A stretch of DNA of 64,000 nt from Ananas comosus (lineage: Eukaryota > Streptophyta > Magnoliopsida > Poales > Bromeliaceae): NCBI RefSeq assembly GCF_001540865.1, contig NC_033621.1:17072573-17136572 (forward strand), in the 5' to 3' direction. Below, piece by piece: positions 53,701 through 64,000 of this stretch. The notes under the pieces were generated by a model that was not told the origin of the DNA, ran no database searches, and saw only the letters and a list, made by a program, of their open reading frames with translations. A program made the position numbers and the translations under genes. Numbering within the stretch: position 1 is the stretch's first letter; every line of letters begins with the position of its first letter.

Positions 53701-56575
53701 AACGAGAATGGACTAGGACCGAAACAGCAGGACAACTGGATAGTGATTAGAAGACCCTACAAGATGTGTGGATAATGTAAGAAAATGGACTTGGACCTTA
53801 GAAAACAAAGGAGTGAGTCATTTGAACATAAGAAACAAAGCATTGAGCATTGAGAGCATAGACGAACGTAATGAGAGATGTTGACACCATAAAGACATGG
53901 TCAAAGATAAGGCCTTAGAAAAGTGGCAAAAATAAATAGGTAGAGCCCAATGATCGTAGAGATAAATATGGCAATTGTGATATGGCTATGAATCCTCAAA
54001 GATGAGATTAGACTGGCAGAGACACTACAACAACATTTAACGTCTTAGCTTGGGACAGCGGTCGCAGTCCCCATCAAGAGGGATAGCGGATCTGGAAGTT
54101 TGAGTCACAAAGCACTGGCGTGCGAGTAAGTACCACACAAAGTTAGATAGGTCCACAAACTAGGGAAGTTCGAGTCCACGCCGAAATATATTAAGAGAAT
54201 ATTAATGGGATTGTGAGAGTTAAATTGGGGATAAGACAGCTGATTAACAGGTAAGAAACTATGTGAGGTAGAGCAAAGTTTGAATATAAATATGACAGGA
54301 GGCAATAGCATGCATCTTTCATATTTCGCATTTGATTGTATATCTAACTGTTTTTCTTGCCAGGATAGTTTCGAGTTGATTGAATGGTTACTTTCCTTCG
54401 TTTGAATACTTATGCTTGGATAGACCTAGTGAGGTTAAGTCGGCGAGGCGGATGCGAGCCACTGGGAACTGTTGTAGATTCTCACCACTAACCTACAGGT
54501 CCTAAGCACGAGCGCGGCGGCGGATGGACGAGGCAGGGTTTGGCCGAGGTAGCGCGGCTCTACCGGGACTTTATGCATTTTGTGTCATGCCGCCTTTTTG
54601 TTTACATGTACACTTTTTTGTTTGATTGGTATGAAAGTGAAACAATCATGTATTTGGGTGATGACTAAATGTAAAGATGATGATGGTTGAACTGGAAATG
54701 TAATAGCTTTGCTTATACTTGAATTTGTGTTTAAAGGAATCAAATATCATGTGTATTTATATATGCAATATTCTCTGTAATTGCTTAATTGTACTTGTTG
54801 GTTGGCTTGGGCGAAGGGGAGGCCTGTCCGTTCGGCGTCTGTTGACGTGACCCGAACCCCGACCAAATTGGCGGGGATTGGCGTGACAATTACTATGTTT
54901 CAACTAATCCTCCTATGTCATAATTTGTCTCTATTGTCAATGTCGCCTTTTTGTTTCACTATGTCGCAAGTCCAACTCTCAGCATATCAACTAATAGTGG
55001 TTCTATACATATGTACATTATGTTCTAAACCCTTTCTCTTGTTCAACTACGTTAGAAACATGTCATTGAAAGTACAAGGTTCACGATGTAGTTAGCCGTA
55101 TTATGTATGAATGATACAAATATATGCTCAGATGCCACAAGTGTCAGCTAGGTTTCATACATAGGTTCTATCCTCTCATCTTTAAAAAACCGATGTTCAA
55201 TACCAACTAGGTTCATATCCTCCCATGTTCAAACCCGGTGAGTGTCGAGGTGACACTAGGTTTCATATCTCGCTGTTCAACGCTAATGTCATGAAATCTA
55301 GTTCAATGACACTCGATTAATGTATAAATAGATTTGTCCATATGCACATTTCCATTTTCTAACTTAGTATTTTCTCGGCAACATGATCATTAGTATAAAC
55401 TTAGTATATAGCCACATGCTTGGCGAGTTGAGGGGGTTATTGGTCTACATCATGCTTATGGCAGGACCATTACTTGGTAGGCATTATCACGATGCATAGC
55501 CTTATCATGTAACTTATAATTTAACATTCTATATGCCCTCTTATCTTATGCATTAAGACATTAATCACATCATTTATCTACATCTATAATATGTTAACAG
55601 CATTCTTTTCACAAGGGGAAACACGAGGTTTCTTATATCAATTCAATACTTCCTTCTAGCATTTCACATTAATATGTCAACCATGCATCATAGAAATGCT
55701 CATTTCTTAGACATAAAGGGACGAGGGGCGGTAAGTCCGCGTTCGGTAAGTACAAACACGCCTACCCACTGAGTTTGGCGAGTGTCCGATTGCTTGTCGA
55801 CACAGAAGGTGCAATCGAAGGCATGCCGCAAGGACTCGGTTTGGCCGATCTCCTCACGAAAGCGACCGGACACCAATGGCCATCCAGATTCAGCGACTCG
55901 CGAAAATAAAGGTCTTCGGTTATGTGCCAGCGAATGCTTAAATCCATTTTCATAGAATTTTAGATTCGCCTCGGCCCTCCAGGCGGACCCGAAGCCTAAA
56001 CGTCCAATTTTCTTTTAATAACTTTTGTAAGCTCGTCGATTGCCGAACCGTCTTCCCAACGCGTTTCGTTACTAAGCAATTAGGTTTTATCGAAGGGATC
56101 AAATGAGAATCAATCCACTATATTTTGAAAGTTGCATTTTTCGAGCCCTTTAATATGAACTTAACCTCTAAATAATGCCAAATCAAAATGGAGCACATGT
56201 TTAGAATGCTCATTAGAGGCTATTAGAACACTTAAAATAAGGATTAAGCCGCAAATCTAAAAAGCTTACCTCAATGTAAATGCGCGACGACACACATCTC
56301 GCGGGCCGCTCCAACGGCCAGCCCGAAAGCCGAACACGACGCCTGCCAATGCGTTCGGCAAGCTCGCTCTCTGACAGGCACCAACCCTCGAAATATTTAG
56401 AGAGAGATTTGGAGAGATGAGAGAGAATCTAGAGAGAGAAGGGGAAGGGTTTCCCCTCCCGAGTACCATGCGCGGTGTGTTTGTGTGGGGTGTGTGAGGC
56501 TGACAGGAGAGAAGAGGAGTCAAGGCACTCGCTTTTCAGTTCCACACCACAACACTATTCACTTTCCGGGCAGCT
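50748..56575 (-). mobile_element. Minus-strand gypsy LTR split by a solo LTR
   Basis: The left end TGTCACGCCCCGCGG is an LTR 3' end read backwards. It contains the hairpin (51218-51239, stem GAACCA/TGGTTC) and acceptor. It is interrupted at 52174. LTR-like sequence resumes at 54889 and includes a GGTAAG donor (read on - strand) near 56270. It fades near 56575, where Copia RT begins. The fragment at 28002-28320 belongs to the same family. Confidence 0.6.
52175..54888 (+). mobile_element. Diverged solo LTR (relative of 30975-33476)
   Basis: It can be followed along its length against the 30975 LTR, from the GCCGAGTTC..TCAAAACGAG block near the start to GGCGGGGATTGGCGTGACA at the end. Flanks are AATAC and ATTAC (one mismatch). 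It has many small indels, a decayed ACCGGT array (52340-52550) and a hairpin with one bulge near 54464-54485. Confidence 0.75.
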
Positions 56576-57629
56576 TGAAAATCTGTAAAAGTCCCCTTTT
56601 GGAGTTTTCCATGCCGAACCTCTTCAGCACCTCTTCTATGTACATTTTCTGTGAGAGGCCTAGCATCCTTTTAGATCTATCTCTATAGACCTTTATCCCC
56701 AAAATATAGGATGCTTCCCCTAAATCTTTTATGGAGAATTCTTTAGACAATCACATCTTAACTGAAGTCAGCATTGGAATGTCATTTCTAATTAGGAGAA
56801 TGTCATCCACGTACAATACGAGGAATATGACAGCTCTCCCACTGACCTTCTTATAAACACATGGTTCTTCCTCATTCTTAACGAAATCAAACGATTTAAT
56901 CACGTCATCGAAACGAGTATTCAAAGTCCGAGATGCTTGCTTAAGTCCATAAATGGACCGTTGCAACTTGCATATTTTGTGACTTTCGTCACCGGAAGTG
57001 AAACCCAAAGGCTGCTTCATATAGATATCTTCCTCAAGATATCCATTTAGGAAGGTAGTTTTCACATCCATTTGGCAGATCTCATAATCATAGTATGTTG
57101 CAAGGGCAAGTAGTGTTCGAATCGATTTAAGCATGGCCACAGGTGAAAAAGTCTCCTGATAGTCAATGCCTTCGCGTTGACTATAACCTTTCGCAACCAG
57201 CCTTACTTTATAGGTCTCTACCTTTCCATCCGAACCTATCTTTCTTTTGTAGATCCATTTACACCCGATAGGTACTATACCTTCTGGTGGGTCTACCAAA
57301 ATTCAAACCTGGTTGGAATGCATTGAGTCAATTTCTGACTTCATGGCATCCAGCCATTTCTCGAAATCGATGTCAGACATCGCCTCGTTGTAGGTTTTGG
57401 GATCATCTCTATGTTCCCTATCTCCCATGAGGAACATTTTCTCTACTTCCTCTGTAACGATACCTAAGTGTCTTTTAGTGGGATGGGAGATTCTACTTGA
57501 CCTACGAGGTGGAGGAGGTATTACATGTACTGGCTCATCTTAAATAGGTTCTATAGGTTTGATGACTCGTTGCTCTTCAGAGACTCTCTCTTCGAGCTCA
57601 ATTTTTCTCCCACTAGCTTCTTGAATAAA
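56576..57629 (-). pseudogene. Copia reverse transcriptase
   Basis: RVT_2-type RT: GCKWIYKRKIGSDGKVE, RLVAKGYSQREGIDYQETFS, QMDVKTTFLNG, CKLQRSIYGLKQASR and the catalytic LYVDDILLI. It continues after a TGA (Trp to stop, 56751-56753) with LSKEFSIKDLGEASYILGIK and RFGMENSKRG. Another TGA near 57312 also falls where Trp is expected (NQV*). RT normally copies element RNA into cDNA in cytoplasmic particles; this copy is dead. Confidence 0.9.
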
Positions 57630-58946
57630 CTATTTTTCCAAGAAAATAGCATGTTTTCTCACAACTACATTGTGATTCTCTGGGATATAAAAATAGTAAC
57701 CTAAGGTTTCTTTAGGATATCCAATAAAACGAGCCCTCTCAGACCTAGCCTTTAACTTGTCCACCTGTAGTCGCTTAACATAGGCCGGACATCCCCAAAT
57801 CTGGATATGACCAAGGCTTGGTTTCTTACCATGCCACATCTCATACGGCGTGGTAGGAACGGATTTAGAGGGAACCCTATTTAACAAATAAGCTGCGGTA
57901 AGCAAAACATGTCCCCAAAGAAATAAAGAAAGATCAGTGAAGCTCATCATAGATCTAACCATATCCAATAAGGTTCGGTTTCTCCGTTCTGACACCCCGT
58001 TGAGTTGAGGTGTTCCCGGAGGGGTCCACTGTGAGACTATGCTGTTTTCTTTGAGATAATTTATGAACTCTCCACTAAGGTATTCTCCTCCTCGATCTGA
58101 TCGAAGAACCTTGAAGGATTTTTCAGTTTGTTCTTCTACTTCATATCTGAATTCTTTGAACTTTTCAAAAGTCTCAGATTTGTGTTTCATAAGATACACA
58201 TACCCATACCGTGAATAATCATCGGTAAAGGTTATGAAGTAGAGATAACCACCCCTAACATGCACATCAAATGGCCCACACACATCAGTGTGTATTAAGG
58301 AAAGTATCTCAGTGGCCCTTTCCCCTTGTTCTACAAAAGGTAATTTAGTCAATTTTTCTTGAAGACAAGATTCACAAACTGGATAAGACTCTGAAGTCAA
58401 TGAGCCGAGAAGCCCATCTTTATCCAATTTATTGATCCTTTCTTCTCCAATATGACCAAGCCTAAGATGCCACATATACTTTAGGTTCATCTCATCTCTA
58501 GGTCTCTTAAACCCAACAGCAGTCACTACTTACTCAGAAATATTTGCATATACATCCATATGTAAATGATAAAGACTGTCAATCATAAAACCACGGCCAA
58601 TAATTTTATTTCTAAAATAAATTATGCAGTAGTATTTATCGAAATTAAACTATCTTGTGCTGAAAGAAATCAAATTTCTGCTAGCAGCAGGTACATAATA
58701 ACAGTCTTTAAGTAATAAAACATATCCTGACGGTAGTCGCAAAGGATAGGTGCCAGCAGCTATAGCAGCAACTCTTGCCCCGTTGCCTACCCGTAGGGTC
58801 ACTTCACCTTCCCTAAGCCCTCTACTTTCCCTTTAGACTCTACATTGAAGTATAAAAGGCACTAAAATTAGAGTCAATAACTCAACTGGAAGTAGAGGAA
58901 AAGCGTAAGTTTAGTTTTTATTACGAGCAAGTCTGACATACCTTCC
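57630..58946 (-). pseudogene. Copia protease remnant and integrase
   Basis: 58527-58946 holds the end of the protease region in part (GNGARVAAIAAGTYPLRLPS, YYVPAASRNLIS). From 58526 down: pre-integrase MWHLRLGHIGEERINKL with CESCLQ, then the integrase core with Asp in HTDVCGPF, Asp in LRSDRGGEYLS, and Glu in LNGVSERRNRTLLDMVRSMM. A stop follows AIFLEK at 57630. Integrase inserts cDNA into the host genome. Confidence 0.9.
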
Positions 58947-59450
58947 CTAAGGTATGTCTTTCCTCATATTCTTCAAGCTCTCTAGGTAGACAGGACAGCT
59001 CCTCTCACAATGACCGTCAACATTGCAGTGGAAACATTTTCCTCTATTAGCGGCCCTTTTCTTAGGAGCTTCCTTCTTGGGCTTGTTTTCCGTCTTTTGT
59101 TTCTTTGCGGGTTTCTTCTTCCAATTAGACTTTCTTTTGGAAGAGGAAGCTCGCTCCACAGCGAGAACCGTTCCCTTTGAACTTTTCAAAGTCCCCTCTG
59201 TAGTTACCAACATGTTCAATAACTCTGCGTTGGTGCAATCAATTTTATTCATATGGTAGTTATAATAAACTATCCATATGATACAGGAAGGGATTGCAGG
59301 ATCATATTAACTTGCAATTCCTTGTCCATTTTCATGCCAAGCTTCTCAAGCTCCTCGAGGTCCATGATCATTGTCAAACAATGATCATGAAAGGATTGCC
59401 CATTGTGCAGTTATTGGACAGTTTGGTACTGTGAGGTTTTCCCGGTCGAG
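58947..59450 (-). pseudogene. Copia gag, C-terminal part
   Basis: The readable part (58947-59252) has a lysine-rich stretch and a CCHC knuckle (CFHCNVDGHCERSC). Upstream gag is broken by stops. Confidence 0.82.
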
Positions 59451-61159
59451 AACAATGCAAAGCTTCTTGAAATTTAAAACTATTTTCAATTCCTTAGCCA
59501 GTCTTTATAAATACTTTCAGTTAGGGGTTTAGTGTCGAGAATACGAGAGAGATAATTGGAAGCAAACATTTGCTTTGCAGAGAGTAAAGATTCAAGTTAG
59601 ATATTTATATTTGTTTTGAAAATTTATTTTAGGGATTTTAAAAACAAATTTAGCCTCCCACTATTTTTTCGAGGCTCTTACACTCCTTGGGTAGAGAAAC
59701 GAAAACCTATCGCGACAAAAAGTTTCAAGTGGGTACTGCGGTCCCACCAGTTTAACGTACCAGCTCACCTAACAGTTATTGATGATATGCAAACCGATGA
59801 GTGGACAACTCTTGTCCAATGCTTCTCAAGCAAATTGCAGTGATCGGTCTCTAAGTCCTGTAGGCCTCACCTGACAGTTATTGGCCTATTCCTTAGTTAA
59901 GTCAGACCCACCGTTCAAACGCGTAAGTAAAGCTATCATTGGGTCCATCACCTGACAGGTATTGGGCCCAACCCCATTTTTACTCCGCAGCATCTCATGC
60001 TAATAGAGTGGTTGCACCTTCCCGATGCAACTGATCACTGTAACCAGCCGTGCCAATCAACACCCGAAAAATGCCCGCACTTCTACAACGGCAGAAGACC
60101 GCTCGACTTAATATTTATGAGGTGATTAAATTTAGGTCTTAAAAAAATTATTTTATTTATTTACATCTAATGCAAATAAAAATAATCCGCGCATAAAAAT
60201 AATTAAACTAGTGATGATCATGGATCTTAGAAGTGGATTCGGACTCGAACCACTGAGTCGGAATCGGGGTCTTAGGGTCATAAATTACAAGCACACACAC
60301 GTCATTGGTTTGATCGTCTTCAACTTCTTGATCCGATTTAGAGCTTCAACTTGATTTGATCCTTATCAACACCTTGATCCGACCGCCATCAAGTATTCGT
60401 CTCTATACGGGCCTTGCGAAATTTTAGGCTTGCAATCGATCAACCAATGACGTGCAACCATACATTATACAACCCAATAAAAAAAATGAAATAAAAATTA
60501 GTTACATTTGATAACTTTTATCTCTAACCTATTGAGACACGCAGGTCTCCAAATAAATCGGCTTCTGCACGCAGGCACAAATATAGCCATCTCTAATACA
60601 AAATTCTTAATTTAAACAAATTTAAAATTACAGGATTCTGCATACACATCATACATCACATGTCGAAACAAAAATAAATAGGTTTCTATCCATGATCATC
60701 ACCGTATCTCATACATCACATGCATAATAATAAATTTTGGATATTCTAATTAACTGTTAACTGATGATTCGAAAGAAATAAATTATTAAAAATAATCAAT
60801 CTTATTGATTATTATAATTTTGATCAACAATTTAATCTACAAAAATAACATCTTGATCTCATCAAGAAATCAATTTGATCTAATCAAATTAGATCTACCT
60901 ATTCATTATCTAAATCGATCTAATAATTAAAAGAAGAAAAAGAAAAGAAAAAAAAAATCATACTCCCGTACGGACGCTACAGTAGCGTCCGTACAGATGC
61001 TACAGTATTTTTTTTTTTTATATACGAGAAATCGTCGATTAAATTGTTCGATCAATTTGATTTTACAAATCATCCAAACAACGATCTATAAATCGTTCGA
61101 TCGTCGAAAAACGGTTTAGAATACCCAAATTCATAATTTTAATCTTAAAAACATGAGGA
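59451..61159 (-). other. Copia 5' internal region (decayed gag and leader)
   Basis: It lies between gag and the PBS. No open frame of note. It includes a duplicated CGTACGGACGCTACAGTAGC-type word near 60964-61000 and long A/T runs. Confidence 0.5.
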
Positions 61160-61173
61160 TGGCTCTGATACCA
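61160..61173 (-). other. Copia primer-binding site
   Basis: On the - strand TGGTATCAGAGCCA, complementary to initiator tRNA-Met, one base from the LTR end. Confidence 0.92.
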
Positions 61174-61174
61174 C

Positions 61175-62946
61175 TGTTAGAAAATTGCGTACGGTAAAAA
61201 CGCAGCGGAAAAAGAAATCAAACAAATTTGATTTTTGAAAACTTTCGAGATCCAATCTTAAAAACCACGCAATTAGGATCCCTCATGTTCTTTAAGATTA
61301 AAGAAGAAAAATAAGATCGAATCTTTACCTTTTTCGCGGATAGATCTTCCCCTCAATTTGATGATCGTGGAATTCGGTTCTCTTGAAGCCGTACACGCGT
61401 CTTGCCTCTATAGGTATCCACATGAGGTTCTTGATTTGATCGATGTCCTTGCCGGGGTGCTAGCTCCCTTGCAAAAGGACGTCTTTCTTGCTAGAAGATG
61501 GAAGAGAGAAGGGAAGAGAGATAACGGCTAGGGTTTTCTAAAAACTCCCGTATGTTATATATAGGAATATAATCCTATTCCTAATAATATAATGACAATT
61601 AAGGATAATTATAAATCTAGATTAAATTTATCCTTTCCTTAATTGGTTAGATCGATCAAATCCTAATTTGATTCGATCTTTAATTTTATATTAATTTGAT
61701 CTTATCAAATTAATAATGCAACATTTTCACATAAGTCCTCTTATAATTTACTAACTATTAGTAAGTCCTCTCTTATAACATTTACACCTTAATACCACTA
61801 ATTTGTAACAATTACAAATTAGTCCAATTATCAACATATTGACAATTAGGTCCTCCGGCGATTCAATAATCGCGATCTAGCTATCCGATCAATCACAACC
61901 TCTTATGTGTGTACCCATAGGTTCTATTCTATTTGGTATGAGATTATATTTTGATCACTATCAACAATATCACTGGAAACTCTTTCAGTGGATCGAAACA
62001 ATTCCAACTCAGCCAATGAGAATTATCGATCATCTAGATAATTCTCATGAGTCCACAATCCACCATGACGCCTAGCAGCATGTAGTGGCATTCCAGTAGA
62101 ATGGAATACTGAACCCTTGGTGCAGTTACCGTGTGATACAATCCTTCTATCATAGTCCCGACTAGACAGAGATTATGGAATAACTCGTCAAACCAAATCA
62201 TCTGTCATATGTTAAATTTATTCGACTCGAGTTTCTAATATCGGAAACCCTTTTCCGATATTTATTCTGCCCTGGCCAAGGTCTTCTAAACTCGGTCTCA
62301 TAAATTACATAGGACTAACACCCCTAATCTACCAAGGGAGATAGATTCCATCTAAGTGCGCCCCTATCCTACAATGAACCTACTGCAGCCAACATGCACC
62401 GCAAGGACCCGAATGGCTAGGGACCAAGTGTATGTAACATTCAAACTACAGTAACCTCATTGTGAATAGCCGAGGCACCGCAGGTCAAAGGAACAGTCAC
62501 ACTACTGCAACAATTGAGTAAGTCACGACGAGTGAGTAACATCCAAGTGACTGTCTCTGCGTTGGTCACGCTCGGTACCCTTGTTCTCCAACAACCACCT
62601 GCATATTCGCTTCAGTATCCCCACACTGTCGACTCGAGACTCGTCTACCCAGAAAGGGAAGCGACCTATGCACCAATCTCACCGGATCAATTACCGTTCC
62701 CGTGATGATCTATTGATCGGGAGCATTTAGAAATTAACCACCAATGACACTTGTCTCAAAGTCTCAACACTTGAGAATATATGTCATCATCTTATTAATT
62801 CCTTGGACGATTCATGGACACATACACAACATGAATAAAAATAAAAATCCAAAGATATTCATAATATTTAAAAGTCAAATACAAATTTATGTCCTAGAAA
62901 GAATATATGTGTCGGCCTGGCTGGCTTCTAGGGCATACATCTAACA
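61175..62946 (-). repeat. Copia 5' LTR
   Basis: On the - strand it starts TGTTAGATGTATGCC and ends GCAATTTTCTAACA, 1,772 bp. The TGTTAGA/TCTAACA ends are inverted repeats. Confidence 0.9.
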
Positions 62947-62963
62947 GAACTAGACCTAAATTT

Positions 62964-63980
62964 TTAGTTTGCTTTTTCCTGTCAATGCAAAGTAAATTCT
63001 CTATTCCTTCTAAAGAGTGTGTCAATGCATGGATATTAAAATCAGTTAGTCGAAAATGGAAGGATTATAAGTATGAACTTAAAGCAAAATATAAGGTAAA
63101 GGATCAAACAGAGCAACAGATTGCAAATATTGTCCCAAATGAAATTATGCCTCAACAATGGATTGATCTTATTCGCATATGGTTCTCGGAGAAAAGTGAG
63201 GTAACATACTAGCATTATCAATGGCTTTAATAATGCTACTAAGATTTTTATTTCCTTCTTGTTAGTTGAATTTCTAAATTTTCACAAAATATTTATATAA
63301 TAAATTTGTTACTTCTACAGTTGTACTCTTAGATAGGAAAGATGGCACGTGCAAATGTTAAAACTCCTCATACAACTGGATCAAATGAGCTTTGCTAGAA
63401 AAAGACAGGAATTTGTATGTTCTTTTTTTTATTGTTCTATTTTTTTTGTTGAAATAGTCATATAAAATTTTATGATAAGATGTATTTATAGTGTATAGTT
63501 CTTTATTTTATTTTATATTATATTATAACTTTCTATGCTGATTAAATTTATTTTTATGATGATGGTAGAAGGATGAGAACCATAGAGAACCGTCTCGTAT
63601 TTAGTTTTTTGCATCGACTCATAAACAAAAGGACGAAAATTATATTAATGATACATCAAAGAGACTTGTGGTGCGTATATGTGTGCATTAATAACTTGTC
63701 AAGTATTAGTAGTCCTAATTAAGTTGTTGACATATTACTGTTTTTTTTCTATATGTAGGAGAAATGCATGACTGAAGTTGCGAAACGTTCGGCATCCTCT
63801 GAATCGCCTGATGTAATTTTTCAATTGGAAAATGAAGTTTTCAGTGAAATAATAGGAAAAGAGAAATATGGACAAGTTATTGGCTATGGACTTGGACCTT
63901 CGCCGACACAGGTGTTTGGGCCACAAGCGCAATTTAGGTTTATGGACAATGCAGAACAAAATAGTGTGGAATTGCAATAA
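62964..63980 (+). pseudogene. Transposase_24 (Ptta/En/Spm, CACTA) gene, decayed and partial
   Basis: Four exons can be read: ~62964-63200 (KECVNAWILKSVSRKWKDYK, IVPNEIMPQQWIDLIRIWFS), ~63321-63414 (KTPHTTGS, then shifted SFARKRQEF), 63569-63670 (HREPSR, STHKQKDENYIN) and 63759-63980 (SSESPDVIFQLENEVFSEII, YGQVIGYGLGPSPTQVFGPQ). This is the conserved pattern of the plant CACTA-associated Transposase_24 family (KKWxxYKxxLK, PHTTGSKSFA, EPSRxExFxxTH, VxGxGxGPxPTxVFG). A one-base insertion, a TAG in exon 3 and a TAA at 63978 break it. The left part is cut by the Copia insertion and the right part runs off the window. Confidence 0.75.
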
Positions 63981-64000
63981 CAAATGAAAACTATGCAAAA

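Larger units (their letters stand above)
56576..62946 (-). mobile_element. Copia LTR retrotransposon, 3'-truncated
   Basis: Minus-strand order from the right: 5' LTR (61175-62946), PBS (61160-61173), leader, gag, protease, integrase, RT. It breaks off inside RT/RNase H near 56576. Gag, integrase and RT lie in one frame interrupted only by stop codons, not by frameshifts. The part beyond RT has been replaced by the gypsy LTR. Confidence 0.85.

Noticed and set aside
54024..54040. CACTACAACAACATTT, looks like a CACTA terminus
   Set aside because: It lies within the solo LTR at 52175-54888 where the related LTR has aligned sequence, and no subterminal repeats follow. Chance or sequence-error product.
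1..64000. Searched by eye for tRNA, rRNA, CRISPR-like arrays, riboswitches and bacterial-type operons
   Set aside because: None found. The tandem repeats present are transposon-derived and the genome is clearly plant nuclear. A tRNAscan-SE and Infernal run would settle the small RNAs.

Overview
This is nuclear DNA from a flowering plant. It has spliced genes with GT..AG introns, Ty3-gypsy and Copia LTR retrotransposons, MULE and CACTA remnants, and very little coding sequence. The plant-type uricase, Nudix hydrolase and TFIIB-related exons fit an angiosperm. A monocot is my guess (pineapple crossed my mind), but nothing here proves the species. The sequence is a scaffold: two 100-N gaps (23554-23653, 41530-41629) and three single Ns (5634, 11256, 28001).

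Host genes. (1) A Nudix hydrolase of the NUDT26/27 (Ap4A hydrolase) type runs on the + strand. Its last four exons are 1-62, 9456-9550, 15159-15273 and 15399-15485. Introns of 9.4 and 5.6 kb are swollen by transposons: a ~0.86-kb-arm foldback element, a solo LTR inside it, a second solo LTR inside that, and a 5'-truncated LTR element. (2) Urate oxidase lies on the - strand, converging on the Nudix gene. Four intact 3' exons (17125-18513) end in a peroxisomal SKM tail. The next exon upstream (20422-20533) is decayed and no earlier exon was found, so the locus looks like a pseudogene. (3) A plant-specific TFIIB-related (PBRP) exon lies on the - strand at 49639-50070. It is frameshifted, has no zinc ribbon, and lies next to a CACTA terminus.

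From 23.6 kb to the end the window is nested mobile DNA. Main items: a nearly complete but internally deleted chromovirus-type Ty3-gypsy element (24249-35710) with a solo LTR in its 3' LTR; LTR fragments (35711-41529); an indel-ridden second gypsy element and its 3' LTR (41630-48774); a minus-strand gypsy LTR split by another solo LTR (50748-56575); a truncated minus-strand Copia element (56576-62946); and a Transposase_24 (CACTA) gene running off the right edge (62964-64000).

The most interesting signal lies inside the LTRs. LTRs that otherwise look unalike share one layout: paired ACCGGT palindromes ~20 bp apart, 60-90 bp upstream of a TATA box; a consensus splice donor; a GGTCGC..CCGGAGTT block; a hairpin whose stem changes by compensating pairs just upstream of a splice acceptor; a short downstream reading frame in constant phase; and TGTCACGCCCC-type ends. 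This suggests a modular LTR promoter/leader with an intron and a conserved RNA structure.
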